Below, in pieces: positions 1 to 6,333 of a stretch of 15,894 bases of DNA. Source of the DNA: an uncultured Flavobacteriales bacterium (lineage in GTDB: Bacteria; Bacteroidota; Bacteroidia; Flavobacteriales; BACL11); assembly GCA_913047525.1 (NCBI GenBank), contig CAJWUS010000018.1, positions 1-15,894 on the forward strand, in the 5' to 3' direction. A program made the position numbers and the translations under genes. The stretch's first letter is position 1. Each line of letters begins with the position of its first letter. The notes beneath the pieces were generated by a model. That model was given only the letters and a program-made list of their open reading frames with translations, searched no databases and was not told the DNA's origin.

Positions 1-377
1 CCTGCAATATTACCTAAACCAACAGTAGCTGAAAGTGCAGTGGTTAAGGCCTGAAAGTGAGAAACTTCTCCTTTATCATTCGGGTCGTCATAATCACCTT
101 TTACTAAACCAATAGCATGTTTAAACCCTTTAAAGTTGATAAAATTCATGCGGAAAGTAAAAAACACTGCTCCAAAAACTAACCAAATTACTACAATTGG
201 CATATCAGCACCCACATCAAATCCCATTGCTTTTATTGGATCCCAAAAAATTACAGGAATCAAATAATCATTAACAATTGGTTTAAAAAACCCGTCAATT
301 GTTTCACTTAATGTTTCTGCCTTTGCTGAGACAAAGGAAATAAGCATTGTTGTAAAAAGTAAAAATTGTTTTTTCAT
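1..377 (-). CDS. Sodium:alanine symporter family protein (AGCS/AlsT), N-terminal part
   Basis: This is the first 125 codons of a gene that runs off the left edge. The product starts with a hydrophobic, signal-like stretch (MKKQFLLFTTMLISF, ending near SAKA), then a short periplasmic segment and a first membrane span around residues 54-68. After that come TFRMNFINFKGFKHAIGLV and HFQALTTALSATVGLGNIAG. The last motif, with GLGNIAG, is characteristic of the AGCS family, whose members carry alanine or glycine inward with Na+ across the inner membrane. The ATG at 377-375 is the first start after the upstream stop. The gene lies 19 nt after the secreted protein at 397-1530 and is probably co-transcribed with it. 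The family call is firm. The substrate is inferred from the family only. Confidence 0.88.
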   Translation of the reverse strand, partial: MKKQFLLFTTMLISFVSAKAETLSETIDGFFKPIVNDYLIPVIFWDPIKAMGFDVGADMPIVVIWLVFGAVFFTFRMNFINFKGFKHAIGLVKGDYDDPNDKGEVSHFQALTTALSATVGLGNIA

Positions 378-396
378 TTTATTAATTAGTTAGTTA

Positions 397-1530
397 TTAT
401 TCTATTGTTATTCGTTTCTCAACCCTACCATCATCATAGATGTAGAACAAAGGAATATTAAGTCGATCGGAAGTAGATTTTCCTAACATATCTCGTATCA
501 ATCTGGGCTTATTGCTTTTTTCATTCTTTTCAGATAAAACAGATGGATTAGATTGAAATAAATATTTTTGGATAAAAACTCCACCCCCACTTTTATCATA
601 TGTCAAAAATAAAAATCCATCTAACAATAATAAATCAGGCCTAAAACACTGATCGGATGTAAGATGTGCTCTGTAAAGCTCATAAAAATTATCATCAAAA
701 ATAACGATATCTATATGTTCATTATTAATTGATGTAGTTTGATCAATATGCTGGAATGCTACTATCCAAAAATTATTAACCCCATCATAAACTATGCCAG
801 TAGAAAACCAATTACCATCTCCATTCATACTAGGCAAAATACTCTGAGGATGGCTTATAGCTGGGCTCCAGTCCGTATTCCATTTAGTTAAAGTAAGGTT
901 TGAGTTATGCCCAAATTCATTGCCGGTAAACATATAATAAAATGGAGGCTTGTATATAGCATCACCAATATTATTGTGAGGTAATACGGAAGAGGTTAAT
1001 TGATTCTGGAGGAAATTAAGGTTTAAGTCATATGTATAAACATTATGCTGTGAGATTGGTCTAAAAAATAGAATATGCAAAAGGCTATCTGAGAGAAAAA
1101 AAATCATGTCATTAGTCGGATCAGAATGTGCTGAAACTACCGTTACCATATTACCAATTCTGTTACCATAATTATCCGTTTTGAACAAATATAAATCCTC
1201 ATCTTGAGTTAGTGAAAATGTTACATAAAGTTCATTATTTACAAATATATGTTTATGATCGGTTATGCTTTTCCCAGCAGGAATATCTATATCGAATGTT
1301 AATTGTATAGGATTTCCTATTTGATTTAAACTAGTATCAAAATCTATCAAAAATATATGATTACCTGAAGTATTACCAGGCATCATTGTAGTAATCCTAA
1401 TATTACCACTATCAAATGAAACCCCACTCCATATTTGTGATTGATTAATTTTTATAGAATCAACTTTTATTAAAGACTGACTTATGGAGATAAGTGGAGA
1501 ACAAAGTAATATAAGTAGTAGTTTTTTCAT
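397..1530 (-). CDS. Secreted protein of unknown function with T9SS-like C-terminal tail
   Basis: The 377-residue product starts with a clear signal peptide (MKKLLLILLCSPLISISQS), so it should leave the cytoplasm through Sec. The body (about 20-325) is rich in beta-type sequence, with aromatic and Asp/Asn residues and recurring blocks such as FLIDFD, YTYDLN and IVIFDD. It could be a beta-propeller or similar all-beta fold, but I recognise no family. The last ~45 residues contain a basic linker (SEKNEKSNKPR), then LIRDMLGK, then PLFYIYDDGRVEKRITIE. That pattern (DxLG, a short spacer, a YIYDDG turn, and a final hydrophobic strand at the very C-terminus) resembles the sorting domains used by the Bacteroidota type IX secretion system. 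Its ATG overlaps the stop of the upstream reductase gene in an ATGA arrangement, which suggests translational coupling. Surface or extracellular location is inferred; the function is unknown. Confidence 0.72.
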   Translation of the reverse strand: MKKLLLILLCSPLISISQSLIKVDSIKINQSQIWSGVSFDSGNIRITTMMPGNTSGNHIFLIDFDTSLNQIGNPIQLTFDIDIPAGKSITDHKHIFVNNELYVTFSLTQDEDLYLFKTDNYGNRIGNMVTVVSAHSDPTNDMIFFLSDSLLHILFFRPISQHNVYTYDLNLNFLQNQLTSSVLPHNNIGDAIYKPPFYYMFTGNEFGHNSNLTLTKWNTDWSPAISHPQSILPSMNGDGNWFSTGIVYDGVNNFWIVAFQHIDQTTSINNEHIDIVIFDDNFYELYRAHLTSDQCFRPDLLLLDGFLFLTYDKSGGGVFIQKYLFQSNPSVLSEKNEKSNKPRLIRDMLGKSTSDRLNIPLFYIYDDGRVEKRITIE

Positions 1531-2429
1531 TGTTTAATTAATTGCTGATCTATTATAGCTAGGCAATGCTCAAAACTATATGGATTATAACCTAAAGCCT
1601 TTCTAGCCTTATCTAAAACAAACCCTGTTTTTGGTGGTCTTACCGCTTTCTGGTTTAGTGTTGCTGTACTAATTTTATTCAAATTCTCTGTTGACTTTCC
1701 GTAATATTTTGCTATCCTTTCAACTATTTCATAAATGCTCATAATGTCTTTCCCAGAAGCATTGAAAATTCCATACGCTTTTTTCTTGGCTGCTAATATA
1801 CAAGCATCTGCCAAATCCTCAGCCAAGGTGGGCGCACGAAACTGATCATCAATAATATTAAGAGGATCTCCTTTTTCTAAAGCCTCTTTTGCCCAAAGCA
1901 CGATATTTCCTTTACTCAAATTCTCCCCTACCCCAAACAGAATAATAGTTCTTAAGATTGTCCATTTCACTTTGTGATTGTATAAAATCTCCTCTGATCT
2001 TAATTTTGAAGTTCCGTAATAGGAAAGTGGGTTGGGCGTATCTTCCTCAATATATGGACCATCTTCTCCATCAAAAATAAAGTCGGTAGAAATATGAATT
2101 AAATGAGCCTCTATCTTTGTACAAGCATCCGCTAAATACTGAACTGCATCTACATTTAAAATATCACACTCTAATTTCTTGTCTTCACACAAATCCACAT
2201 CTGTCATAGCTGCGGTATTAATAACTACATCCGGCTTTTGCTCTAGAATTATTTTTGAAACAGCATTTTCATTCGTAATATCTAAATCAAAATAAGTATA
2301 TCCATTCTTTTCAGAAACTATATTTTCTCCTAAAGAAGTTGCAATAAGCTCAACTGTCTTGTCAACTCTTAATTTATGTAAGAGTTTTTGTCCAAGCAGT
2401 CCATTACTTCCAGTTATTAAGACCCTCAT
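1527..2429 (-). CDS. RmlD-like NAD(P)-dependent sugar reductase (extended SDR family)
   Basis: The 300-residue protein resembles dTDP-4-dehydrorhamnose reductase, which reduces the 4-keto sugar in the last step of dTDP-L-rhamnose synthesis. The Rossmann dinucleotide motif GSNGLLG is at 7-13. NTAAMTDVDLCE (71-82) follows the fourth strand, and STDFIFDG is at 114-121. The catalytic YxxxK pair is Y138/K142 in YYGTSK. The C-terminal substrate region includes DDQFRAPT (194-201) and RPPKTGFVLDKARKALGY (264-281). No rmlA, rmlB or rmlC is nearby, so it may act on a different nucleotide sugar. The start codon directly abuts the stop of the small PspC gene (TAA then ATG), and its TGA overlaps the next ATG, so it sits inside a tightly packed operon. 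The fold and enzyme class are firm; the exact substrate is not. Confidence 0.82.
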   Translation of the reverse strand: MRVLITGSNGLLGQKLLHKLRVDKTVELIATSLGENIVSEKNGYTYFDLDITNENAVSKIILEQKPDVVINTAAMTDVDLCEDKKLECDILNVDAVQYLADACTKIEAHLIHISTDFIFDGEDGPYIEEDTPNPLSYYGTSKLRSEEILYNHKVKWTILRTIILFGVGENLSKGNIVLWAKEALEKGDPLNIIDDQFRAPTLAEDLADACILAAKKKAYGIFNASGKDIMSIYEIVERIAKYYGKSTENLNKISTATLNQKAVRPPKTGFVLDKARKALGYNPYSFEHCLAIIDQQLIKQ

Positions 2430-2594
2430 TTAATATTCGCTAGGTTTTACTAAATATAATATGAAATAAACCAAAATAGGAGAGCCCAAACCAAAAATAG
2501 CAGCAGCTACAAACAAAATTCTAACACCGCCAACATCTAGCCCAAACTTGTCTGAAAGCCAAGCACAAACACCAAGGATTTTTCTTTCAGTCAT
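2430..2594 (-). CDS. Very small PspC-domain membrane protein (54 aa)
   Basis: This short frame encodes 54 residues and fills the space between its neighbours. It begins MTERKILGVCAWLSDKFGLD, then VGGVRILFVAAAIFGLGSP, and ends in a hydrophobic segment followed by VKPSEY. The pattern LGVCAWLxDKFGLD-x-VRILF is the core of the PspC domain, named for the phage-shock protein that senses membrane stress in enterobacteria. One or two membrane spans (about 26-49) are expected. The ATG at 2594-2592 overlaps the stop of the upstream coiled-coil gene by 8 nt, and its TAA directly touches the ATG of the reductase gene. Both arrangements, along with the coherent domain, support it as a real gene. It is shorter than common PspC proteins (60-70 aa) and has no C-terminal extension. 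Its role in stress sensing is inferred from the family. Confidence 0.85.
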   Translation of the reverse strand: MTERKILGVCAWLSDKFGLDVGGVRILFVAAAIFGLGSPILVYFILYLVKPSEY

Positions 2595-2805
2595 TAGATT
2601 GTGATTCAATTAATATATCAATTTTATCCACAATGGTCTTCTCAAGATCCATAATAGAACTTTCAACTTTTAATATTTGATGCTCTAATTCAATAATCTT
2701 ATTTTGGTTCTTCTTTGACTTTTGAATATCAATAATCAGCCAAGCAAAAGCCACAACTTCTATAATTAATAATGCAATTGTGAGTGTAATCTGTAAGTTT
2801 TCCAT
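2587..2805 (-). CDS. Small single-pass membrane protein with a coiled coil
   Basis: The 72-residue product has one N-terminal membrane span (about 5-27, ITLTIALLIIEVVAFAWLII). A short basic stretch (KSKKNQNK) follows, then a heptad-rich helix (about 37-66, IIELEHQILKVESSIMDLEK) that should form a coiled coil. The positive residues right after the span suggest the coiled coil faces the cytoplasm. I do not recognise a named family. It lies between two PspC-like genes: 5 nt after the stop of the upstream one, and overlapping the start of the downstream one by 8 nt. In the classical phage-shock system PspB is a small membrane protein with a coiled coil that works with PspC, so a PspB-like partner role is tempting. 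That is an inference from size and context, not from sequence similarity. Confidence 0.78.
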   Translation of the reverse strand: MENLQITLTIALLIIEVVAFAWLIIDIQKSKKNQNKIIELEHQILKVESSIMDLEKTIVDKIDILIESQSND

Positions 2806-2810
2806 AGTTA

Positions 2811-3032
2811 TTATAAATCAAAAACGCTTTTTCTTTTTCTATACTTAAAATGATTTCTTAGCTTTAATAAGAAGATCATAGACAAATATATCAAAATAGT
2901 AAGTGCATTAGTAAACGTAGCATAAATAAAAAACAAACGGATATATGATGCTTTAATTCCTAATCGGCTTCCCCACCAAGAACTTACCCCAAACACCTGT
3001 TTCTCAAAAAAATTTCTTAAAAAATTAACCAT
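2811..3032 (-). CDS. PspC-like small membrane protein
   Basis: The 73-residue product carries a PspC-type core, FFEKQVFGVSSWWGSRLGIK (8-27), then SYIRLFFIYATF and a second hydrophobic stretch (about 45-57). It ends in a strongly basic tail (KLRNHFKYRKRK) that probably sits at the cytoplasmic face. Many Bacteroidota have small stand-alone PspC proteins of this size, thought to act in envelope stress, although most have not been studied. The ATG at 3032-3030 follows a 186-bp gene-free region and is the first gene of the leftward chain that continues with the coiled-coil protein, the second PspC, the RmlD-like reductase, the secreted protein and the symporter. Compared with the 54-residue paralogue it lacks the GVCAW cysteine (GVSSW here) and has the longer basic tail. 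Confidence 0.8.
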   Translation of the reverse strand: MVNFLRNFFEKQVFGVSSWWGSRLGIKASYIRLFFIYATFTNALTILIYLSMIFLLKLRNHFKYRKRKSVFDL

Positions 3033-3148
3033 TCTTCTTAACTGTTTTCCAATGCTGCAATTTATACATTTTTTTTAGCTTGCAATAAATATTATCTAGT
3101 AGAATAATCTAATACTTTCAACAGCATTTCTTACATTTATCTCTAATT

Positions 3149-3156
3149 CAAAAGTA
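3149..3156 (-). promoter_or_regulatory. Possible -7 promoter element for the PspC operon
   Basis: On the minus strand this reads TACTTTTG, an exact match to the Bacteroidota TAnnTTTG -7 element, 117 nt upstream of the first PspC start. No TTG or TTTG is found at the expected distance of about 19-20 nt upstream, so support is weak. Confidence 0.25.
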
Positions 3157-3171
3157 CTTGATAAATGGGAG

Positions 3172-3196
3172 ATCCTAATCTATGAATGGATAGGAT
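3172..3196. repeat. Short inverted repeat downstream of pyrF
   Basis: ATCCTA (3172-3177) and TAGGAT (3191-3196) form a 6-bp stem with a 13-nt loop, about 22 nt past the pyrF stop. No T-run follows on the minus strand, so it is not a standard intrinsic terminator. The rest of the gene-free region 3033-3218 is AT-rich and shows nothing else I can name. Confidence 0.35.
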
Positions 3197-3218
3197 ATAT
3201 TATATATAAAATAAGATT

Positions 3219-4037
3219 TTAGATTCCTTTCTCAGATAAAAGAACAGCCATTTCTTGCTGTAAGTTTTGAGCTTGTTCTTTTGCTTTTTCTGCAAAATCA
3301 GTTCCACCTCCTGCATAAATAATTCCTCTTGAAGAATTTACTAAAAGTCCACAATCAGAATTCAAACCATATTTTGCAACCTCTTGCATACTACCACCTT
3401 GTGCGCCAATACCAGGAACTAATATAAAGTGATTTGGAATTATATTTCTAATCTCAGAAAGCTGATTAGCTCTGGTTGCTCCAACAACATACATTATATT
3501 CTCATCCGTACCCCAAGTCTTTGAAGTTTCTAAAACTTGTTCGAACAGCCGTTTACCATCTTCATCTGTAATATTCTGAAAATCTAAGCCTCCTTTATTA
3601 GAAGTTAAAGCTAAAACAATTGCCCATTTATTACTAAATTCTAAAAAAGGTATAACAGAATCAGAACCCATATAAGGAGCTACAGTTACAGCATCAAAGT
3701 TAAGATTCTCAAAGAATGCTTTTGCATACATTCTAGAGGTATTACCAATATCTCCTCTTTTTGCATCCGCAATTATTAAAATATTCTCTGGTATATAATC
3801 TAAAGTCTTTTGTAGAGATTTCCACCCACTTACTCCCATACTTTCATAAAAAGCAATATTAGGTTTGTAAGCCACACACAAATCTTTTGTTGCATCAATA
3901 ATTTGTTTATTAAACTCAAAAATAGGATCTTCTAATTTTAATAAGTGTTTTGGGATTCTTTCAATATCTGTATCTAGGCCAACACATAAGAATGATTGCT
4001 TTTGTTTAATTTGTGATATGAGCTCTTTTTTATTCAT
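3219..4037 (-). CDS. pyrF: Orotidine 5'-phosphate decarboxylase (type 2)
   Basis: The enzyme converts orotidine monophosphate to UMP and CO2, the last step of de novo pyrimidine synthesis, in the cytoplasm. From the ATG at 4037-4035 the protein is 272 aa. CVGLDTD (18-24) forms the first strand, and the catalytic block [11 protein letters not shown] (91-101) supplies the lysine and aspartates. The phosphate-binding loop VPGIGAQGG and then [14 protein letters not shown] close the barrel. Length and motifs fit the type 2 group typical of Bacteroidota. An in-frame TTG five codons further upstream is possible. I prefer the ATG because the protein then begins [20 protein letters not shown], like relatives, and overlaps the prfA stop by only 8 nt (ATGAATAA), a usual coupling arrangement. 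It is the third gene of purM-prfA-pyrF. Confidence 0.95.
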   Translation of the reverse strand: MNKKELISQIKQKQSFLCVGLDTDIERIPKHLLKLEDPIFEFNKQIIDATKDLCVAYKPNIAFYESMGVSGWKSLQKTLDYIPENILIIADAKRGDIGNTSRMYAKAFFENLNFDAVTVAPYMGSDSVIPFLEFSNKWAIVLALTSNKGGLDFQNITDEDGKRLFEQVLETSKTWGTDENIMYVVGATRANQLSEIRNIIPNHFILVPGIGAQGGSMQEVAKYGLNSDCGLLVNSSRGIIYAGGGTDFAEKAKEQAQNLQQEMAVLLSEKGI

Positions 4038-5109
4038 CTGATGTTGTTCCAACTTTTAATTTTTCAGCATTCTCTGCAATTTGCAATTCATCAATAAACT
4101 CTTGAATATCGCCACCCATTACATTTTGTAAATTATATTTTGTTAACCCAATTCTGTGCTCAGTAACTCTCCCTTGAGGATAATTATAAGTACGAATCTT
4201 AGCAGACCTATCACCTGAAGATACCATAGTTTTTCTATGTTTTGCATCCTCCTCCAATTTTTTCTGCAATTCAATCTCGTAAATTCTAGAACGCAAAACT
4301 TTTAATGCTTTATCGTAATTCTTATGTTGTGATTTTTGATCCTGACATTGCGCAACAACACCAGTTGGGATATGCGTTAATCTTACTGCAGAATAAGTAG
4401 TATTTACAGACTGCCCGCCAGGGCCTGAAGAGCAATAAGTGTCTTTTCGGATATCAGCAGCTTTTAACTCAATATCAAATTCCTCAGCCTCTGGCAGAAC
4501 AATTACAGATGAAGCTGAAGTATGTACTCTTCCTTGTGTTTCTGTTTGAGGAACTCTTTGTACTCTATGTACTCCACTTTCAAACTTTAATTGCCCATAA
4601 ACATCTTTACCATTAATATTAAAAATAATCTCCTTGTAACCTCCTGAAGTTCCTTCTGCAACATCAACTAATTCAGTTTTCCATCCTTTTGTTGATGCAA
4701 AAGCAGTATACATCCTATATAAATCTCCTGAAAAAATACTGGCTTCATCACCTCCTGTACCTGCTCTTATTTCCATTACAGCATTCTTCTCATCTGCAGG
4801 ATCTTTAGGAATTAAGAGAACTTTTATCTCTTCATCCATTTCTTCTTTCTTTGGTAAATTTTCATCCAATTCCATTTTTGCCATTTCCTTCATCTCTAAA
4901 TCATTTGAATTGGATAATATTTCTTTTGCTTCAGAAATATTACCAATTAAATCACGATATTCTTTATAAGCACTAACAATAGGTTCTAAATCTTTATACT
5001 CTTTACTTAGTTGAACATAAAGTTTCATATCATTCATTGCGTCTGAAGAAGAAATTAGTTTTTCTACCTCATTATATCTATCATTAATCGCACTTAATTT
5101 ATCTAACAT
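4030..5109 (-). CDS. prfA: Peptide chain release factor 1
   Basis: RF1 ends translation at UAA and UAG codons by triggering peptidyl-tRNA hydrolysis on the ribosome. The 359-aa length is normal. An N-terminal helical domain (about 1-100) is followed by [11 protein letters not shown] (113-123). The stop-codon recognition tripeptide has the PxT form, here PQT at 187-189 within [16 protein letters not shown], and this marks it as RF1 rather than RF2. The catalytic GGQ is at 231-233 in [20 protein letters not shown]. The conserved [22 protein letters not shown] region is at 298-319. The ATG comes one base after the purM stop, and the 3' end overlaps pyrF, so it is expressed as part of the purM operon. 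No prmC (the methylase that modifies the GGQ glutamine) is adjacent. Confidence 0.97.
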   Translation of the reverse strand: MLDKLSAINDRYNEVEKLISSSDAMNDMKLYVQLSKEYKDLEPIVSAYKEYRDLIGNISEAKEILSNSNDLEMKEMAKMELDENLPKKEEMDEEIKVLLIPKDPADEKNAVMEIRAGTGGDEASIFSGDLYRMYTAFASTKGWKTELVDVAEGTSGGYKEIIFNINGKDVYGQLKFESGVHRVQRVPQTETQGRVHTSASSVIVLPEAEEFDIELKAADIRKDTYCSSGPGGQSVNTTYSAVRLTHIPTGVVAQCQDQKSQHKNYDKALKVLRSRIYEIELQKKLEEDAKHRKTMVSSGDRSAKIRTYNYPQGRVTEHRIGLTKYNLQNVMGGDIQEFIDELQIAENAEKLKVGTTSDE

Positions 5110-5110
5110 C

Positions 5111-6277
5111 TCAATATATAAATGTTCCGAATTCGGAATTAATAGTTAACTTTTTACCTTCATAATCTTCAACTCTACCTACAATTTGAGCATCCACATT
5201 AAAGGATTTTGAAATCTCAATAATCTCTGAAGCAATATCTTCTGGCACATAAAGTTCCATCCTGTGCCCCATATTAAACACCTTGTACATTTCCTTCCAA
5301 TCCGTACCAGATTCTTCCTGAATTAATTTGAATAAAGGGGGTAATTCAAACATATTATCTTTTATCACATGTACATTATCTACAAAGTGAAGCACTTTAG
5401 CTTGAGCACCACCACTACAATGGACCATTCCATTAATCTTGCCTCTGTACTTATCTAAAATTGCTTTAATAATTGGCGCATATGTTCTTGTAGGAGAAAG
5501 AACTAATTTCCCAGCATTAAGTTCTGCATTCTCAATTTTATCTACTAACTTTTTTGAGCCAGAATAAACCAATTCAGAAGGAACTGATGAATCAAAACTT
5601 TCAGGGTATTTTTCTGCTAGATACTTAGAAAAAACATCATGCCTTGCAGAAGTTAGTCCATTACTACCCATTCCTCCATTGTATTCATCTTCATAAGTTG
5701 CTTTTCCTGATGAAGACAATCCAACAATTACATCACCACCTTTAATATTAGCATTATCAATTATATCTTCCTTTTTCATTCTTGCAACAACTGTTGAATC
5801 AACAATAATTGTGCGAACCAAGTCGCCAACATCAGCAGTTTCTCCACCTGTAGAAATAATATTTATACCATACTTTCTATACTCTGCTAACAACTCCTCT
5901 GTTCCATTGATAATCTTGGAAAGCACATCACCATTAATAATTGATTTGTTTCTTCCAATAGTAGATGAAAGCATAATGTTTTCAGTTGCACCTACACAAA
6001 GCAAATCATCAATATTCATAATTAATGCATCTTGGGCAATTCCTTTCCAAACCGAAACATCACCTGTCTCTTTCCAATACATATAAGCTAATGAGGACTT
6101 TGTACCAGCACCATCTGCATGCATTATTAAACAATAATCTTCATCTCCTGTTAAATAATCAGGTACAATCTTACAAAAAGCCTTAGGGAAAAGTCCTTTA
6201 TCCACATTTTTAATTGCATTGTGCACATCTTCTTTGTCGGCTGAAACTCCTCTTTGATTGTATCTATCTGTTGCCAT
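5111..6277 (-). CDS. purM: Phosphoribosylformylglycinamidine cyclo-ligase (AIR synthase), Bacteroidota-type
   Basis: PurM closes the imidazole ring, turning FGAM into aminoimidazole ribonucleotide with ATP, the fifth step of purine synthesis. Motifs correspond to the classical enzyme but are drifted: HADGAGTK (53-60) for [19 protein letters not shown] (88-97) for the metal/ATP loop, GGETADVGD (144-152) for GGETAEMPG, LSSSGK then GSNGLTSAR (187-212), SPTRTYAP (261-268), HCSGGAQAK (286-294) and [13 protein letters not shown] (335-347). At 388 residues it is about 40 longer than E. coli PurM. The extra length includes residues inserted between SSSGK and GSNG, and longer loops near 215-240. The first base of its ATG is 56 nt from the OmpA gene's stop codon, with an intrinsic terminator in between. 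It is first in purM-prfA-pyrF, which links purine, pyrimidine and translation genes. Confidence 0.92.
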   Translation of the reverse strand: MATDRYNQRGVSADKEDVHNAIKNVDKGLFPKAFCKIVPDYLTGDEDYCLIMHADGAGTKSSLAYMYWKETGDVSVWKGIAQDALIMNIDDLLCVGATENIMLSSTIGRNKSIINGDVLSKIINGTEELLAEYRKYGINIISTGGETADVGDLVRTIIVDSTVVARMKKEDIIDNANIKGGDVIVGLSSSGKATYEDEYNGGMGSNGLTSARHDVFSKYLAEKYPESFDSSVPSELVYSGSKKLVDKIENAELNAGKLVLSPTRTYAPIIKAILDKYRGKINGMVHCSGGAQAKVLHFVDNVHVIKDNMFELPPLFKLIQEESGTDWKEMYKVFNMGHRMELYVPEDIASEIIEISKSFNVDAQIVGRVEDYEGKKLTINSEFGTFIY

Positions 6278-6284
6278 TTTTCTG

Positions 6285-6312
6285 AAAAAAAAAGCATCCT
6301 TAAAAGGACGCT
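6285..6312 (-). terminator. Intrinsic terminator after the OmpA/PD40 gene
   Basis: On the minus strand AGCGTCCTT and AAGGATGCT (6312-6293) pair over nine positions with one G-U wobble and a tiny AT loop. A run of Ts follows (complement of the A-run 6285-6293). It lies about 21 nt past the stop of the OmpA-like gene. Its U-tract ends 7 nt before the purM ATG, which leaves almost no room for a purM leader. Confidence 0.82.
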
Positions 6313-6333
6313 CTCTTATATTTTATTTAGTTG

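Noticed and set aside
4038..4052. Upstream TTG start for pyrF
   Set aside because: It would add five residues encoded within the end of prfA. The ATG at 4037 gives the usual protein start and a normal 8-nt overlap.
5125..5138. 14-bp perfect palindrome TTCCGAATTCGGAA near the end of purM
   Set aside because: It falls inside conserved-looking coding sequence (NSEFGT) with no spacer for an RNA loop and no T-run. A role in prfA translation cannot be excluded, but nothing else supports it.
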